A stretch of DNA of 64,000 nucleotides from positions 8,369,095 through 8,433,094 of the forward strand of contig CM044962.1 of assembly GCA_024516035.1 (NCBI GenBank). The letters run 5' to 3'. A program made the position numbers and the translations under genes. The notes under the pieces are model-generated. The model searched no databases. It was given only the letters and a program-made list of their open reading frames with translations, and was not told the origin of the DNA. Below are positions 1 through 10,483 of the stretch, one piece after another (the first letter of the stretch is position 1; each line of letters starts with the position of its first letter). Source of the DNA: Bactericera cockerelli (Eukaryota; Arthropoda; Insecta; Hemiptera; Triozidae).

Positions 1-1214
1 TGTACTTTCTCGTTAATGAACATAGTAATGAATCATGATGATACTATAGTTCACTCATCTATGTACCACATTTTTTCATAATTGCTTTTTTAAATAGAAA
101 AAGGCTTGAATAGAAAATAATCAGAATCACGAGTTGAATTAATGACATCAGTTCCGAAAAACTCAAGATATTCACTTCCCCAGACTAATGTTCAATTTAT
201 GACGGCAATTTCACGGCAACATTTTGACTCAAAAGAAAGTTAGAGTAGTAGAACTCCAATGTCGAGATGGCCACAACGCTAGCTTCGGGGAAAAATATTT
301 ACGACAACAAATAAAGGATTCCACCCCACCAAGTCTAAAGAAGAGCCTGTGACACAGGTATTATAATTAGGGCTTAACCTGATTACTTTTTGAGGACGCC
401 AGCCACGGGCATAAACCTCAAAGGTGACAAAGTGCCGGATTTTAGATGTGTGCGTTTTCAGGCATTCAGCTTTTGAAGTTATGTCCTCCACTAACAACTT
501 TATAAAGTTGTTAGTCACTAATTAGTGACTTGAGGTGATTTTTTGGTAGGCAACAGGGGCGGCCTGTACTAAGGAGCTGCGGAACTGCAGCACCCCCAGA
601 CGAAAAAGAGAGGATTTTCTCAAGTCCTAGCTCGTACACAATGAAAATTATCACACGTTTCTAGAATAGTAATTAATGCATAATTCATATGATTGACATG
701 GTAAACAAACTCTAACTCTTTAGATACTGAAAGAGTGACTCCATAATCCCATTTTAGTCCGGTTTATGTGGCAGAACCCCCAAAACATATTTCCCACTGC
801 CGCGCCTGGTAGTTAAACATATCAGAACTGTCATAATATTATGCAACACATAATTATGTACCTGATGATATAAATGAAAATAATTAAAAGTATAATTTTA
901 CAAGCAGTGAATAATTATATTTTATTAGTTACAATTATAAAAAAATAAATGAGGTAAGCGAAATTAAAAAAAAAAAAAAATATATTTATCACAAACTATT
1001 TTTTTAGCACAAGTAGATATTCGGTGTATAAACATTATTAGGTACATAAAATATAAAAAAAGTAGTTAAGGTAGATATTTATTTATTATTTCGCAAACTC
1101 AATTGGCTTTTTTCTTTAAAATATCATCAGTGACATGCTTGATAAGGTAGATTAAAAAAAATAACCAATTGTATACATAATATTTAAAAATATAATATGC
1201 GACATATAAAATTA
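1..1214. other. AT-rich intergenic sequence
   Basis: No coding exon, RNA gene or clear repeat boundary is recognised. Short open frames on both strands lack codon structure and family resemblance. Short poly(A) runs are present. Confidence 0.5.
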
Positions 1215-1305
1215 GCCTCTTTGTAAAGACAGTAGTAGAAGTGCTGAGTCATTACTCCACTGTCTGGCTACCATCGTTCACGATGACGCGACCCTATGAT
1301 GATGA
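1215..1305 (+). repeat. Repeat family R, 3' part
   Basis: Shares its sequence (AAAGACAGTAGTAGAAGTGC, then a GTCTGGCTACCATCG block and an ATGATGATG end) with 35262-35395 and 55027-55228. Only the 3' part is present. It could be a 5'-truncated retroposon; its class is unknown. Confidence 0.55.
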
Positions 1306-1917
1306 TGGATATGCAAGCGCCTTTATGTCCGAAAAAAACACGAAATTTTCGCACCTTTTTTTGATCCTTTCTGTTTACTGTATTAACTTCCATTAACATG
1401 AAAAATATTAGGTAAACAAAAATTCTAGAATTTGGCACCAGGCTGTAGACATAACCAGAGTAGTTCTTGAAATACAAAACGTTTTGAAAATGAGATTCTT
1501 TTAAATCAAAAAGTAAAAATTCTGCGGTCAAGATTCCAATGACCTTTTTGAAACTATTCTTGTTTCAGTATGTGGTTTTCTATAACTCTGAAGTTTTAAG
1601 AAATCCAAGTCCTCTAATGGACAGTCAAAAGTCCACCATCTGTGGTGGATTAATCAGGGCCCGAGAGCTAAGGGTTTGGCGCACATACGTTCCGGTCATA
1701 CAGGAAGGCCAAATTTCACCAAAAACAGCAAGTGACCAGAAAAAGTTTGTTCTTTACAATTTACGAAAAGCTTTCCTACTATTCTTATGTATTTGCTTTC
1801 AATTGTAGATTTTTTTTTACATTTCTTACAGGCGATAATTAAAATCCATCTTTTCAATATTATATCTTCAACCGTTCAAGCAAGAACGCTCAACAGTAAC
1901 AAAAAAAGCTAATAATA

Positions 1918-2145
1918 AAATAATAATAATAACACTCTTTAGTGGAAGGTAACCACCAGGCGACGTTAATGCTCAAAGCATATTTTCTACCACCTAACCC
2001 TCAGAGTCTCATTATTATGTGGTCACAAACTCAAATTAATGAGGAAAAATTCATGCACTGGGTGGGATTCGAAACAACGGATCCCTAAGCTACCTGGATT
2101 ACCAGTCTAGAGCTTTAACCACATGACCACCAGTGCACGTTAAAA
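1918..2145 (-). mobile_element. SINE-D (tRNA-headed), antisense
   Basis: Read on the minus strand it begins with a tRNA-like head: A-box-like GTGGTTAAAGCTC and B-box-like GTTTCGAATCCC. A body around GAGTTTGTGACCACATAATA follows, and it ends in an (ATT)n tail. The same order occurs at 40362-40625 on the plus strand. It lies just downstream of the TNFAIP8-like stop codon. Confidence 0.65.
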
Positions 2146-2248
2146 AGCTGTTCATGTTATCATAGCGACTAGAAATCTGAAATAGTTTAGGGTCCACACG
2201 TGTGTGACCATATCCTTTTCTCTCTTTGTCCTCAATGGGGGACACAGT

Positions 2249-2488
2249 TTACTGTCCGTCCAGCAGATAATTCAAATCTGACACCACCTGACTCATGTAC
2301 GGCCGAAACGTGTCACTGCTCTTGTTGAAGATGGCGTCCAGAAACTGCTTGTTGTTGAAAAAGGTGAACAGGTTTTCTAGTTTGGCCAGATTCTTGGGCT
2401 GGGTGTGTTTCTGAAGAACGGTGACGAGCGGGGTTCGAATCGCGTTCAGCTGCTTGGAGAGATAGGCGAAGTCGTAGGAGAAGTCAAC
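2249..2488 (-). CDS. TNFAIP8: TNFAIP8-like exon 3 (79 codons plus stop)
   Basis: Follows TTTTCAG and is open to a TAA at 2249-2251. It starts VDFSYD, equivalent to VDYTFD of vertebrate TNFAIP8, and ends with the family's C-terminal helix pattern (FRPYMSQVVSDLNYLL). Its clean reading frame contrasts with exon 2. Confidence 0.88.
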   Translation of the reverse strand, partial: VDFSYDFAYLSKQLNAIRTPLVTVLQKHTQPKNLAKLENLFTFFNNKQFLDAIFNKSSDTFRPYMSQVVSDLNYLLDGQ

Positions 2489-4463
2489 CTGAAAATGAAC
2501 GGAAGATAGAGCTATAATTTGATCTTATATTTGAAAGAGAAAAAAAAATTTGTTTGTATTGTTGATTGATGTTGGATCAAATATATGGATAAGTTATTTT
2601 TTGAGAACCTGAAAACGAAGAAGTGAGAAGAGTTTCAGTCTAGTTTACAGGAAAGAATACTATACAAGGGTGCTCGGAATATTTTTGAGAAAAAGCTCAA
2701 CTTTTGAAAATAGAAAGATATGCTAGTTGCCTCTGTGCCTCATACCTTTTTCAAACTCTCAGGTGTAAACATACACAATTACTACAAAATCGGCCCAATA
2801 GAAGTCAAATTACAGACGATTAAGTGTTTCAGTTTTGACTTTCGAGAATACCCAATAATAAACATCGGAAGTATAGTGTTCGTTCGTTTTTTTCTTGTTG
2901 ATGGGATTGCATTTTTTTTATTTCTAGACATGCTGAAACTTCCTTGCAACGTTTAATTCTCAGTAATGTTAGTATTAAATTTACAACAAAATTTTATACA
3001 CATATACGTGTATATTGTTTTATAATCATTATTAATTATGTTCAAACGCAACTTAGTATTGTTGCAATTACATGAACTTAAATTTTGAGGGTTAAAGATA
3101 GTTACATATGAAGGTTTACTATATCTTTATGGTAATGGGACTATTTTAGCAAATAGTCCCATTATGAATAATCAACTCGGAACCAGCGGACTTGGGAGCA
3201 GGACATGTATGTTTCTTTCATGTATGTTTTTTTCTTTCATGTATGTTTTTTTCTTTCATGTATGTTTTTTTCTTCGTGTATGTTTTTTTCTTTCGTGTAT
3301 GTTTTTTTCTTCTGTATGTTTTTTTCTTTCATGTATGTTTTTTTCTTTCGTGTATGTTTTTTTCTTTCATGTATGTTTTTTTCTTTCATGTATGTTTTTC
3401 TTCTTATTTTTTCTTTATGTATGTTTTTTTCTTTCATGTATGTTTTTTTTTGGTGGATATTTAAATTACCTCATAAAAGCTGACGAAGGACATTTATAAA
3501 GGCGTGCAGTTTGGTCTGACGGAATCACACAGAACAGTTCACTCTCGAGAGTTGCGGTTCTTGATGAAAGAGTCGACTTGATGATGATTTGATGAGGGAT
3601 TTCAGCATCTTCTCAGCTTGTTTTTTGTTGTTCGTCTGCGAAATATAATACAAATATTCAATAGGTAAAAATAATAATAATATCGCCTTATTTGTCTGTC
3701 CTGGTAGCTCAGTGGTAAAGGAGGCACTCTGTGAATCCAGAGGGGTTCCAGAGGTTGCGGGTTCGAAACCCAGCCGGTTCGAAAGAAGAAAAAAAAATAT
3801 GGTCCCTTGAGTTCCCCTCGGCCGGCAATTAGCGGACCGCGGTCCGTATCCGGACCGCGAAGCACTTTTGTCTGGCCCGCAAACATTATTCGAGGCCCGA
3901 AAATAAAATCGTCTTTTTCTCTTCTTTCCTAAAAAAAACTTGGACTTAGATGACCAAGGCGTAATGGTTATGACTGCGGTATAGTCCGCAGTTCCTGAGT
4001 GCGATTCCCGAAAATTCTGTTCCATCCAAACACGTGAGGCTGGCATTTCCAGCCCTACCCAAGCTGGGTGAGGTTAATGTGTGTAGCTGGTACGATTTCC
4101 AGCGAATGGAGGGTAAAACCCCCGTCCTGACTACTTCAAATCAGGACGTACCTACATCAGACCCGAACAGGATTTAATTGCCGACCTCTGAATCTACACC
4201 ATTGAAATGAGACTTTGTTTAGACTGTGAGAGTAAAGGGACTCTTTAGTCTCATTCTTACAGGATAAACAGATTATTGTATTGTAAATTTCCTTACATGG
4301 GTTTTGATGATCCTGTACAGGTTGTCCAGCAGATGGCCGGATATCTCGTCGATGTACAGCTTGGCCATGGTTTTGCTGGCCATTTTGCTGGCCAACTTTT
4401 TCTGCACGCGCAGGGCCAGCTCATTGGTTTTGAATCTGTCGTGATCCGGTGATGACGTCATGA
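2249..4463 (-). CDS. TNFAIP8: TNFAIP8/TIPE-family protein gene (three exons seen, middle exon frameshifted)
   Basis: Family members are small all-helical cytosolic proteins that bind phosphoinositides or lipid second messengers and act in immune homeostasis, cell death and autophagy (Drosophila Sigmar is the fly member). Three minus-strand exons are seen: 4297-4461, 3470-3635 and 2249-2488. Exon 1 reads MTSSPDHDRFKTNELALRVQ and continues with the KKLASKMASK...LDNLYRI pattern. Exon 2 opens TNNKKQAEKMLKSLIK, and exon 3 opens VDFSYDFAYL and ends at a TAA. Order and spacing match vertebrate TNFAIP8 of about 200 residues. Both introns are phase 0. Exon 2 is 166 nt, not a multiple of three, and shows an internal stop. 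So this is either a decayed gene or local consensus error beside the 19-bp tandem array. A 5' untranslated or alternative first exon may lie upstream, since an acceptor-like CTTCCAG precedes the ATG. Confidence 0.85.
3206..3450. repeat. 19-bp minisatellite (about 12-13 units)
   Basis: Tandem copies of ATGTATGTTTTTTTCTTTC with variants (TTCGTG, TTCTGT) lie in intron 2 of the TNFAIP8-like gene. The array stops about 20 nt from the exon 2 donor. It is pyrimidine-rich on the plus strand, so the transcript is purine-rich. Open frames across it are an artefact of the repeat. Confidence 0.95.
3470..3635 (-). pseudogene. TNFAIP8: TNFAIP8-like exon 2, frameshifted
   Basis: The acceptor TTTCGCAG and donor GAG|GTAATT are intact. 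The first 16 codons (TNNKKQAEKMLKSLIK) match the family. The expected continuation is then scattered over three frames: IIIKSTL, FIKNRNSRE, SELFCV, FRQTKLHAFINV and finally SFVSFYE. The human equivalent is 171 nt, so about five bases are missing in total, some of them in short A or T runs. This explains the in-frame stop. Confidence 0.75.
3698..3790 (+). mobile_element. SINE-C head fragment
   Basis: A tRNA-like head (CCTGGTAGCTCAGTGGTAAA, B box GGTTCGAAACCC) belonging to the family that is complete at 59497-59706. The body is absent. A genuine tRNA is unlikely because the same head recurs with a shared non-tRNA body. Confidence 0.6.
3950..4160 (+). mobile_element. SINE-B (tRNA-headed) in TNFAIP8-like intron 1
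   Basis: A head with AAGGCGTAATGGTTATGACT and a degraded B box is followed by the family body: CTGGCATTTCC, CAAGCTGGGTGAGGTTAATG, GCGAATGGAGGGTAAAACCC. Further copies lie at 30222, 46037, 47393, 51598 and 52716. Confidence 0.75.
4297..4461 (-). CDS. TNFAIP8: TNFAIP8-like exon 1 (55 codons)
   Basis: Opens at the ATG at 4461 and closes before a GTAAGG donor. It encodes the first helix region, with the family pattern LAxxxQKKxxxKMxSK followed by LIDEISxxLLDxLYR. TTCCAG two bases before the ATG looks like an acceptor, so coding could start in an earlier exon. Confidence 0.85.
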
Positions 4464-4524
4464 CTGGAAGAAGCAAATCACGCACGAAAAAGACGGTTAT
4501 TTTTTTGGTCATATATTTGAAATA

Positions 4525-4682
4525 CAGTAGAATCTCGCTGACTCGAAGTTCAAGGGACAGAAGCTTCATTTCGAGTTACCGGAATTTCAAGTAAGGGGCG
4601 AAGTGTGATAAGGGCCGAAGAAATATTTCGAGTTAACAGGATTTTCGACTTGTGTGTATTTCGAGTTAGCGAGATTCTACTG
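4525..4682. mobile_element. pogo/Tigger-like MITE with TA duplication
   Basis: The ends are inverted (CAGTAGAATCTCGCT ... AGCGAGATTCTACTG) and flanked by TA on both sides. The subterminal motif TTCGAGTTA recurs, as is usual in short pogo/Tigger derivatives. It is 158 bp with no coding capacity. A diverged copy lies at 25508-25672. Confidence 0.7.
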
Positions 4683-5077
4683 TATAATAAATTATATGTA
4701 GTCAGTAAAGAGTAAAAGTTAAATAAGAAGTTTAGTTTAGTTTTTTAAAGGATTTTTTTGAGGTTTTTCCCAACTTTTTTTTCCATTTCGTAGCTATGAA
4801 ACTGCAGCCATAGTAGACGCTTACGGTCTATGATGCCGGTACTTCCCAATTTTCCCTCAAGTACTACCCCTCTTCACAATTTTTGTGGGTAGCGCAGCCA
4901 AACTAAGAACCTCCAAATTATTAATCATTTTTTCCCTTTATACTCTCGTAAATGCCAACACTGGTCGTTACACATAAGTACGTATAAAGTAACTAGCAGT
5001 CACTCATTTTTCTTCATGAGGTATGAGTGAACCCTGGATATCCAAAATTGAATTCAACTTTTTTTTTCTTCTTTAAG

Positions 5078-5246
5078 GTAATTGTGCCACAGAACCGCTG
5101 TCGCATTACTTCAGGACACTTTACCTTTACATTCATGCCATTGCGGAAACGAAAAATGTCGGTCAGAATTTTCCGCTCCGGTCGGGATTCGAACCCGCAA
5201 CCTCCGGGTCAGTAACCAATACTCTTAACCACTGAGCCACAGAGGA
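5078..5246 (-). mobile_element. SINE-F (tRNA-headed), antisense
   Basis: On the minus strand: CTCTGTGGCTCAGTGGTTAAG, then CCCGGAGGTTGCGGGTTCG, then a body with TTACTTCAGGACACTTTACC read in reverse. The sense copy at 52205-52392 keeps the same head and body order. Confidence 0.65.
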
Positions 5247-5541
5247 ATTCAACTTATGTACGTACCTATAATGATTGTCTATCTGGTCGTCATGGGTCAG
5301 ACAAGGGTCAATTATTAATCAATTTTACGCTAGAACAATAATTTGACTGCTGTGTCCATCGGAACATACAATATATTCTGATACATTACATGTTTATGTA
5401 CATTAGAATACATAGGAACATAGAAATAGAATACATTTATGTACATAAAATACATAAGAATAGGTAGGCGAATAGATTAATTAACTAGTGGCGCAACAAT
5501 ATAGTTTCCAACTCCACCAGGATTCGAACCTGGGACTTCAA

Positions 5542-5576
5542 CATACCCGAGTGAGTTAGCTACTCACTCGGGTATG
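5542..5576. repeat. Perfect 15-bp inverted repeat
   Basis: CATACCCGAGTGAGT and its exact complement are separated by five bases. It sits beside a B-box-like GGATTCGAACC, so it may be a rearranged SINE head. Confidence 0.7.
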
Positions 5577-5742
5577 GTGACTGGCTTATTTATTGTTTTA
5601 TGAGTACACATTAATGATGATAAGGTTATCATATTTTCGATGGTCACAAGAATGGCATCACAATTAAAAATAATTTGAGCATTAATCCCACCTTGTGATC
5701 AACTTTTCCACTGAAGAGTGTTATTATTACATATTAATACAT

Positions 5743-6037
5743 CCGCGATTAGCTCAGTGGTTTAGCACTCGCTAGCCATGCGGAAGGTCCCGAGTTCAAT
5801 ACTCCATGCCGACAAAATATTGTATTCTTAATTTGGTTACAATTGTTTGTAAGGGATACCTTCCGGTGCGCTCGTGTTGACCCAGCACCTAAATGGGAAG
5901 TATTGTGTCACTTCTCGTCCATCAGAGAGGAGACATACTACGGGATGGGCAGGCTACAACACAGACCACAAGCGTCTACAGTAGCTCCTGTTTCATGGCT
6001 CCGAAATAAAAAAGGCTGTGAAACACTCATCTTTTTT
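5743..6037 (+). mobile_element. SINE-G (tRNA-headed, about 290 bp)
   Basis: The head reads GCGATTAGCTCAGTGGTTTAG with B-box-like CGAGTTCAATAC. The body contains GTTGACCCAGCACC, TTCTCGTCCATCAGAG and GGGCAGGCTACAAC. The tail is GTGAAACACTCATCTTTTTT. Antisense copies lie at about 9245-9545, 25690-25905 and 49935-50105. Confidence 0.7.
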
Positions 6038-6183
6038 AAGAAAATCCATCTTGCAACTTGTTTGCTGAGGCAACAGTTCCTATGGAGGTCGCTGATTCGA
6101 GTACCGAGTTTGGACAAAATATTTAAGTAGTATTATAAGGCGAGTATTCATTAGATAACTACTTAAAAATAAAAGGAAACAAA

Positions 6184-6324
6184 TTAGTTGAAGAGACTGG
6201 AGATAAGAGAGCAGCATCATACCTCATCCAACGTTTGAGCCTGGCTATTCAGAGGGGGAATGCAGCCAACATTGCGGACTCATTCCTTTTCACAAATTCT
6301 CTAAATGAAGTGGTTGTTTTATAG
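6184..6324 (+). pseudogene. C-terminal fragment of a LINE-type reverse transcriptase protein
   Basis: An open stretch of 46 codons ends in TAG. It encodes TGDKRAASYLIQRLSLAIQR followed by GNAAN. The pattern QR(L/I)SLAIQRGNxA recurs in this window at 22741-22856 and 22931-23155, and I recognise it as the extreme C-terminus of an arthropod non-LTR retrotransposon ORF2. No upstream RT domain is attached here. Confidence 0.5.
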
Positions 6325-6539
6325 TTAAAAAAAACTTAAAAATAAAATGAAATTTACATGAATTTTCCCTCATTTATAAGAGAGGTTGACTGTGTGAAAG
6401 TAGGAGTGCCAGAACCACAAGCAACCTCAAACATAAGAAAGAGGTTGAACAATGCCGACCCCAAATAGATTTAGAAAAAGGCAAAGAGAAAGTAGAAGAA
6501 ATTCACTGAAAGTAGAAAATTTTCTTCAAATTTATTTTA

Positions 6540-6875
6540 TACGGTAGAATACCGTTTTTTCTATATTCTAAAAGAAACTTTATTTAAAAAAAAAACAAAT
6601 ATAAATGCACAATGTAAAACGCTAATATACATTTACATACGAATGTCTCCTATGTTTACAAAATTTCGTCGAAATCCGTTCAGTATAGTTTCTGAGATTT
6701 GCGCGTTACAAGGAATGTTTTTAACCGACAGAGAGACACAAAACCAAAGTTGCTTAGGAGGTTATGAAACGTCCAGAAATATGAAAAAATTGAAATCGGA
6801 GGAAAAAATTTTTTTTTTTCAAAAAGGAACCCAATACTTCCGATTTCTAATATTAGAAATTTATCGGAAGCAATG
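6540..6875. mobile_element. Family K fragment
   Basis: Contains the K-family string CGAAATCCGTTCAGTATAGT, a shortened GACAGAGAGACAC run, TTGAAATCGGAG, and the terminal hairpin ACTTCCGATTTCTAATATTAG. It is the end-proximal part of the element that is near full length at 15480-16215 and 48770-49535. Confidence 0.55.
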
Positions 6876-7104
6876 AAAGAAGTGGACTACCCACTTGATA
6901 ACCACAACAACATCACAACTGCTGGAATAATACTGGACTCTTAGTCCTAATCGGTAATCGGGCAGAACTTGGTACCTATTTGTTATCTCGCTGGGGGACG
7001 TTAATTAAACAGACACCAGCTTTGTCAGACCGAAAGATAAAAAAAACATTAGTCATTGGAGCCCTTAACAGAGTAACTAAAGAGCATCAAGTCGTAAAAT
7101 AAAT

Positions 7105-7235
7105 TAAAAAAAAGTTATCATATTTGTGTTTATCACAATCGTAATATCACGATTACTCAAACTCACTTTACTAAATATTTGCTTAGCTAGGGACTTGAAC
7201 CTTCGATTAGAAGTCCGCCGCCTTATCGATCAAGC
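7105..7235 (-). mobile_element. SINE-A (tRNA-headed), antisense
   Basis: Reading the minus strand gives TTGCTTGATCGATAAGGCGG, then a head and body ending in TGATATTACGATTGTGATAAACACAAATATGATAAC-like sequence. Long open frames across it are incidental. Confidence 0.65.
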
Positions 7236-8159
7236 AACTGTAAAATATGGAAGTAGGAGTGCCAGACCAACCTCAACCATGAGAACGAAGTTGAACAATG
7301 CCAACCCCAGATACGTTTGGGATAAGGCAAAGTACAAGAAGAAGATTATTATGTTGCTATACGTACCCACTCGGCCAAGGCAACTCTATCTTGATAATAT
7401 TGATAGACATATTATTATATGTACCAATGTAAGTACCTACACTCAATTGACTAAATCATCGAGATATGCTAATGTAGCAAAGTGTGAGGAAACGGCTAGT
7501 GCTAAAAATAGTCATGACCATATCCCATTCCAGAGGGCGTCTGATGATGAATACCAGAGTTCATCGCGCAATCAGACATGGCCATAATTCACTCACTTCC
7601 ATTCACTTGCAAATCACATACGGAAATTTTTGGGGTCAAATAAAAAAGATAGTCAGATAATAATGATGATATATTATGCAGGTATATACACAGATATAAT
7701 TTATTATATATATTCAAGATCATATTTTAAATCGGTGATTGATACCCAAGGTAATAAAAAATATATAAATCTACTTATATATTATAGACTAATATGAAAT
7801 TCAAATACTGTGACTTGCTTGGAATGTAAAATAGAGAACCATCAAGACATTATTTTATCATTCTGAATTCCATCTTATAACGGTGATATATTTTTTATGT
7901 ATTCGATCATCTAAGTAAACTTTCCTAATGTACTCGTTTAATACTTTTTAATTTTAGTTAGTTTAGTTGAATTTTGAACAATTTAATGACCATTCTAAAA
8001 TTTCTAGAGTGGTCAATTGGTCATGCATACTAAATAACGTCTATCACTTTTCTGTTGCTCAATGTCTTTTGAACATCATAGGTCTAGTAGCCTAGGGACC
8101 TCTTAAGTCCTCGACGTCATTCGAGATAGGGGTTATATTTTCCATTCGCTTAAAAACTC
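7236..8159. other. AT-rich intergenic sequence with a decayed repeat
   Basis: 7236-7345 (AAGTAGGAGTGCCAG ... TTGAACAATGCCAACCCC) repeats a stretch at about 6400-6470 and, inverted, 51465-51560. It is probably the 3' part of an old retroelement. Nothing is recognised in 7346-8159. Confidence 0.4.
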
Positions 8160-8340
8160 ACAAATTAACCTCACCCAGCCTGAGTTGGGCCGGGAATCTA
8201 CAGCGTAAAGGGTTCGAATTCGAGTGGTTCCTAACAAAGTTTTGGACGGCTGGACGTTGCTCAATGCCGGACGTTGCTCAATGCTGGACGTTGCTCAATA
8301 CTGGACGTTGCTCAATTCTCGACGTTCCATTTAACTCTAT
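8160..8340 (-). mobile_element. SINE-5S fragment with internal tandem expansion
   Basis: The antisense body (CCTCACCCAGCCTGAGTTGG) runs into a short 5S-like piece. Then a 19-bp unit (GGACGTTGCTCAATGCC and variants) is repeated four to five times. This unit corresponds to the antisense of the 5S-head segment GTTAAGCGACATCC, so the expansion arose inside the SINE. Confidence 0.55.
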
Positions 8341-8382
8341 GCATTTTCATTAGGACTCACTTTGACTCCTTTTTACATTCTT

Positions 8383-8641
8383 TTTTTTTTAAGTGGGGTT
8401 TTAACGTCGCTTTCAACTGCCATGGTCATATCACGAGGGGGGTTTTACCCTCCATTCGCAGGAAACTCACAAACCTGCTACTCACATTGACCTCACCCAG
8501 CCTGAGTGGGGCCGGGAAAAGCCAGCGTCACGAGAATTAGAATTTGAATGGTCACCCATCCAGGTCTTAACCTCGCTGGATGTCGCTTAACTTCGGTGTT
8601 CTGAAGGGAACCGGTGTATTCAACATGCCATCGACGCTGGC
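8383..8641 (-). mobile_element. SINE-5S, full length, antisense
   Basis: On the minus strand it opens GCCAGCGTCGATGGCATGTT and carries a 5S rRNA-like head including GTTAAGCGACATCC and CTTGGATGGGTGACC. The head closes with GACGCTGGC, the complement of its first nine bases. The CGGCCCCACTCAGGCTGGG body and a poly(A) tail follow. The 13-bp duplication TTTTTACATTCTT is perfect on both sides (8370-8382, 8642-8654). Confidence 0.88.
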
Positions 8642-8766
8642 TTTTTACATTCTTTATCTTATTGAAAGGAAAGTAATTTTCGATAGTTAGTTTTTATTGC
8701 AAACACGTTTAGGTTGTCCTCCAGAGCCTATATAATTGGCCAGTGGCTAAAACTTTATATTTATAT

Positions 8767-8768
<2 letters not shown>

Positions 8769-8854
<86 letters not shown>

Positions 8855-8860
8855 GAGAGG
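8769..8860. repeat. (TG)n(GA)n microsatellite
   Basis: About 54 nt of uninterrupted TG is followed by about 35 nt of GA with few interruptions. Apparent proteins here (runs of CV and RE) are artefacts. Confidence 0.97.
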
Positions 8861-8951
8861 GCAATTTTTTGTTCAGAAATCTCTTTGTCTGATACGGACT
8901 GACCTTGAAGTTTTCAAAACAATCTCTCAGCGATTAGTCATGGTAAAAAAT

Positions 8952-9310
8952 TGCTCTATCGCCAAACTGACTACCAATGCGCGTCTGCGAAAAACAATTT
9001 ACGAACAGGGACGATTTCAAAGGGGCTAATTTCATGACGATTCTGTTTTTTTTTTTTTTTTCTTTCTTTCTTTTTTTGAAAATGAGTGTTTCACAGCCTT
9101 AATAATTTTGAAGCTATGGCCTATCAGCTACTACAGACTGCTCTATCGCCAAACTGACTACCAATGCGCGTCTGCGAAAAACAATTTACGAACAGGGACA
9201 ATTTCACAGGGGCTAATTTCGTGGCGATTCTGGTTTTTTCTTTTTCTTTTTGAAAATGAGTGTTTCACAGCCTTAAATATTTAAATATTTTGAAGCTATG
9301 CTGCTACAGA
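8952..9310. repeat. Direct tandem duplication, unit about 187 bp
   Basis: TGCTCTATCGCCAAACTGAC begins at 8952 and again at 9139. Both copies continue nearly identically through a T-rich stretch to GAGTGTTTCACAGCC, which is the antisense tail of SINE-G. The duplication therefore includes a SINE edge and is recent. Confidence 0.8.
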
Positions 9311-9545
9311 CCCTTGAGGTCTGTGTTGTAGCTTGCCAATCCAGTAGTATATTAACTTCCTTCTGATGGGCGAGAAGTTACGCAATACTTCCCAATTAGG
9401 TGCTGGGTCAAGTTAGTGCACCGGAAGGTGTCCCTTAAAAACAACAGTAACCAACTTTTAATTACAAGTTTTCGTCGGCTCTGAGCTTCGAATTCGGAAT
9501 CTTCCGCATGGCAAGCGAATACTTATCACTGAGGTAACCGCTCCC
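9245..9545 (-). mobile_element. SINE-G, antisense
   Basis: Reverse of the 5743-6037 element: the tail complement GAGTGTTTCACAGCC comes first, then GTAGCTTGCCAATCC, GTGCTGGGTCAAG, and finally the head complement with GGTTACCTCAGTGATAAG read in reverse. Confidence 0.6.
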
Positions 9546-9599
9546 TTGTATGGTCGAATTAAAATTCTGTATGATGCAGTGATTATGAATCACATTTGC

Positions 9600-9720
9600 G
9601 AGGAAAACCTCAGTATAATAGCATGATCGATAAGGCGGCAGATACTTGTAACGTGGAGGTCGGTGGTTCAAGTCCCAAATTGAGCGAAGATTTAGTGAAG
9701 CGTGTTTGAGCTGTTCTGCC
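9600..9720 (+). mobile_element. SINE-A fragment
   Basis: ATGATCGATAAGGCGGCAG, then GGTCGGTGGTTCAAGTCCC, then a shortened body with TTTAGTGAAGCGTGTTTGAG. A second head-only fragment lies at 10088-10175. Confidence 0.55.
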
Positions 9721-10483
9721 ATTTTTTTTGGATTTTTTTTTTGAGACAGATTTTTTTTCTTTCGAAAATTCTGTCCGACTTGGTATTCGAACTCTCTACC
9801 TCTCGATGACGAGCAGTAGTCACAACCGTTATACCACAGACGTTTGTGTCGTATGCTCATAAATAAATAATAATAAAGTTATGTACCTAATAGTTATGCG
9901 TCATATGTGTATGAGCGCCATATAAGTAATACCTATCTACCTATGTATGTCTTTGGTATAACGTGTGCAAAGTACTTCTCATATCCTCGCGAGTTTCCTG
10001 AGTGAATGACAAATATGGGTGTCCATAATTGCTCAACACATCCTTCGCAAATAAATGAATACATAATAATCAGACGTGACACCTGTGAGTCTGACCTCAG
10101 TAGCTAGATGGATAAGGCCGGCCGTGGACTCGTGAACTGGAGTTCGGTGGTTCGAGTCTCATCAAGAATGTAAAATGTTTCAGCATTTTTGTAAGAAGGG
10201 TTCATACCGTAAATATACAGTGTGACCAGAAAGTCCCGCAATAGCTGATTAACTTTTGAACAGTTAAAGACGGGAAGTTGAAATTTCAAATAATACCATA
10301 TACCTAATACCTCAATTTAATTTTTTTGCAATCTGTGCTGTTTGTGGTTTCCAAATCACGTTTCGTTGTCATTAATGATTCATACATTAATCCCACAAAA
10401 AAATAATTAAACGTCGGTAAAAATGAGCATCTATCCTCTATGCAGGAAAACATTAGGGAGAGGAAGAATAGCGTTCTGATAAA

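Noticed and set aside
3164..3499. Open frames of about 65-110 codons on both strands (Phe/Cys-rich on plus, Lys-rich on minus)
   Set aside because: They are translations of the 19-bp minisatellite and vanish outside it.
3698..3790. tRNA gene with GGTTCGAAACCC B box
   Set aside because: The same head recurs with a shared SINE body at 37128, 48312, 54672 and 59497, and the anticodon region does not form a clean arm.
7126..7587. 153-codon open frame as a gene
   Set aside because: It starts in antisense SINE-A and crosses a dispersed repeat (AAGTAGGAGTGCCAG); no codon structure or homologue recognised.
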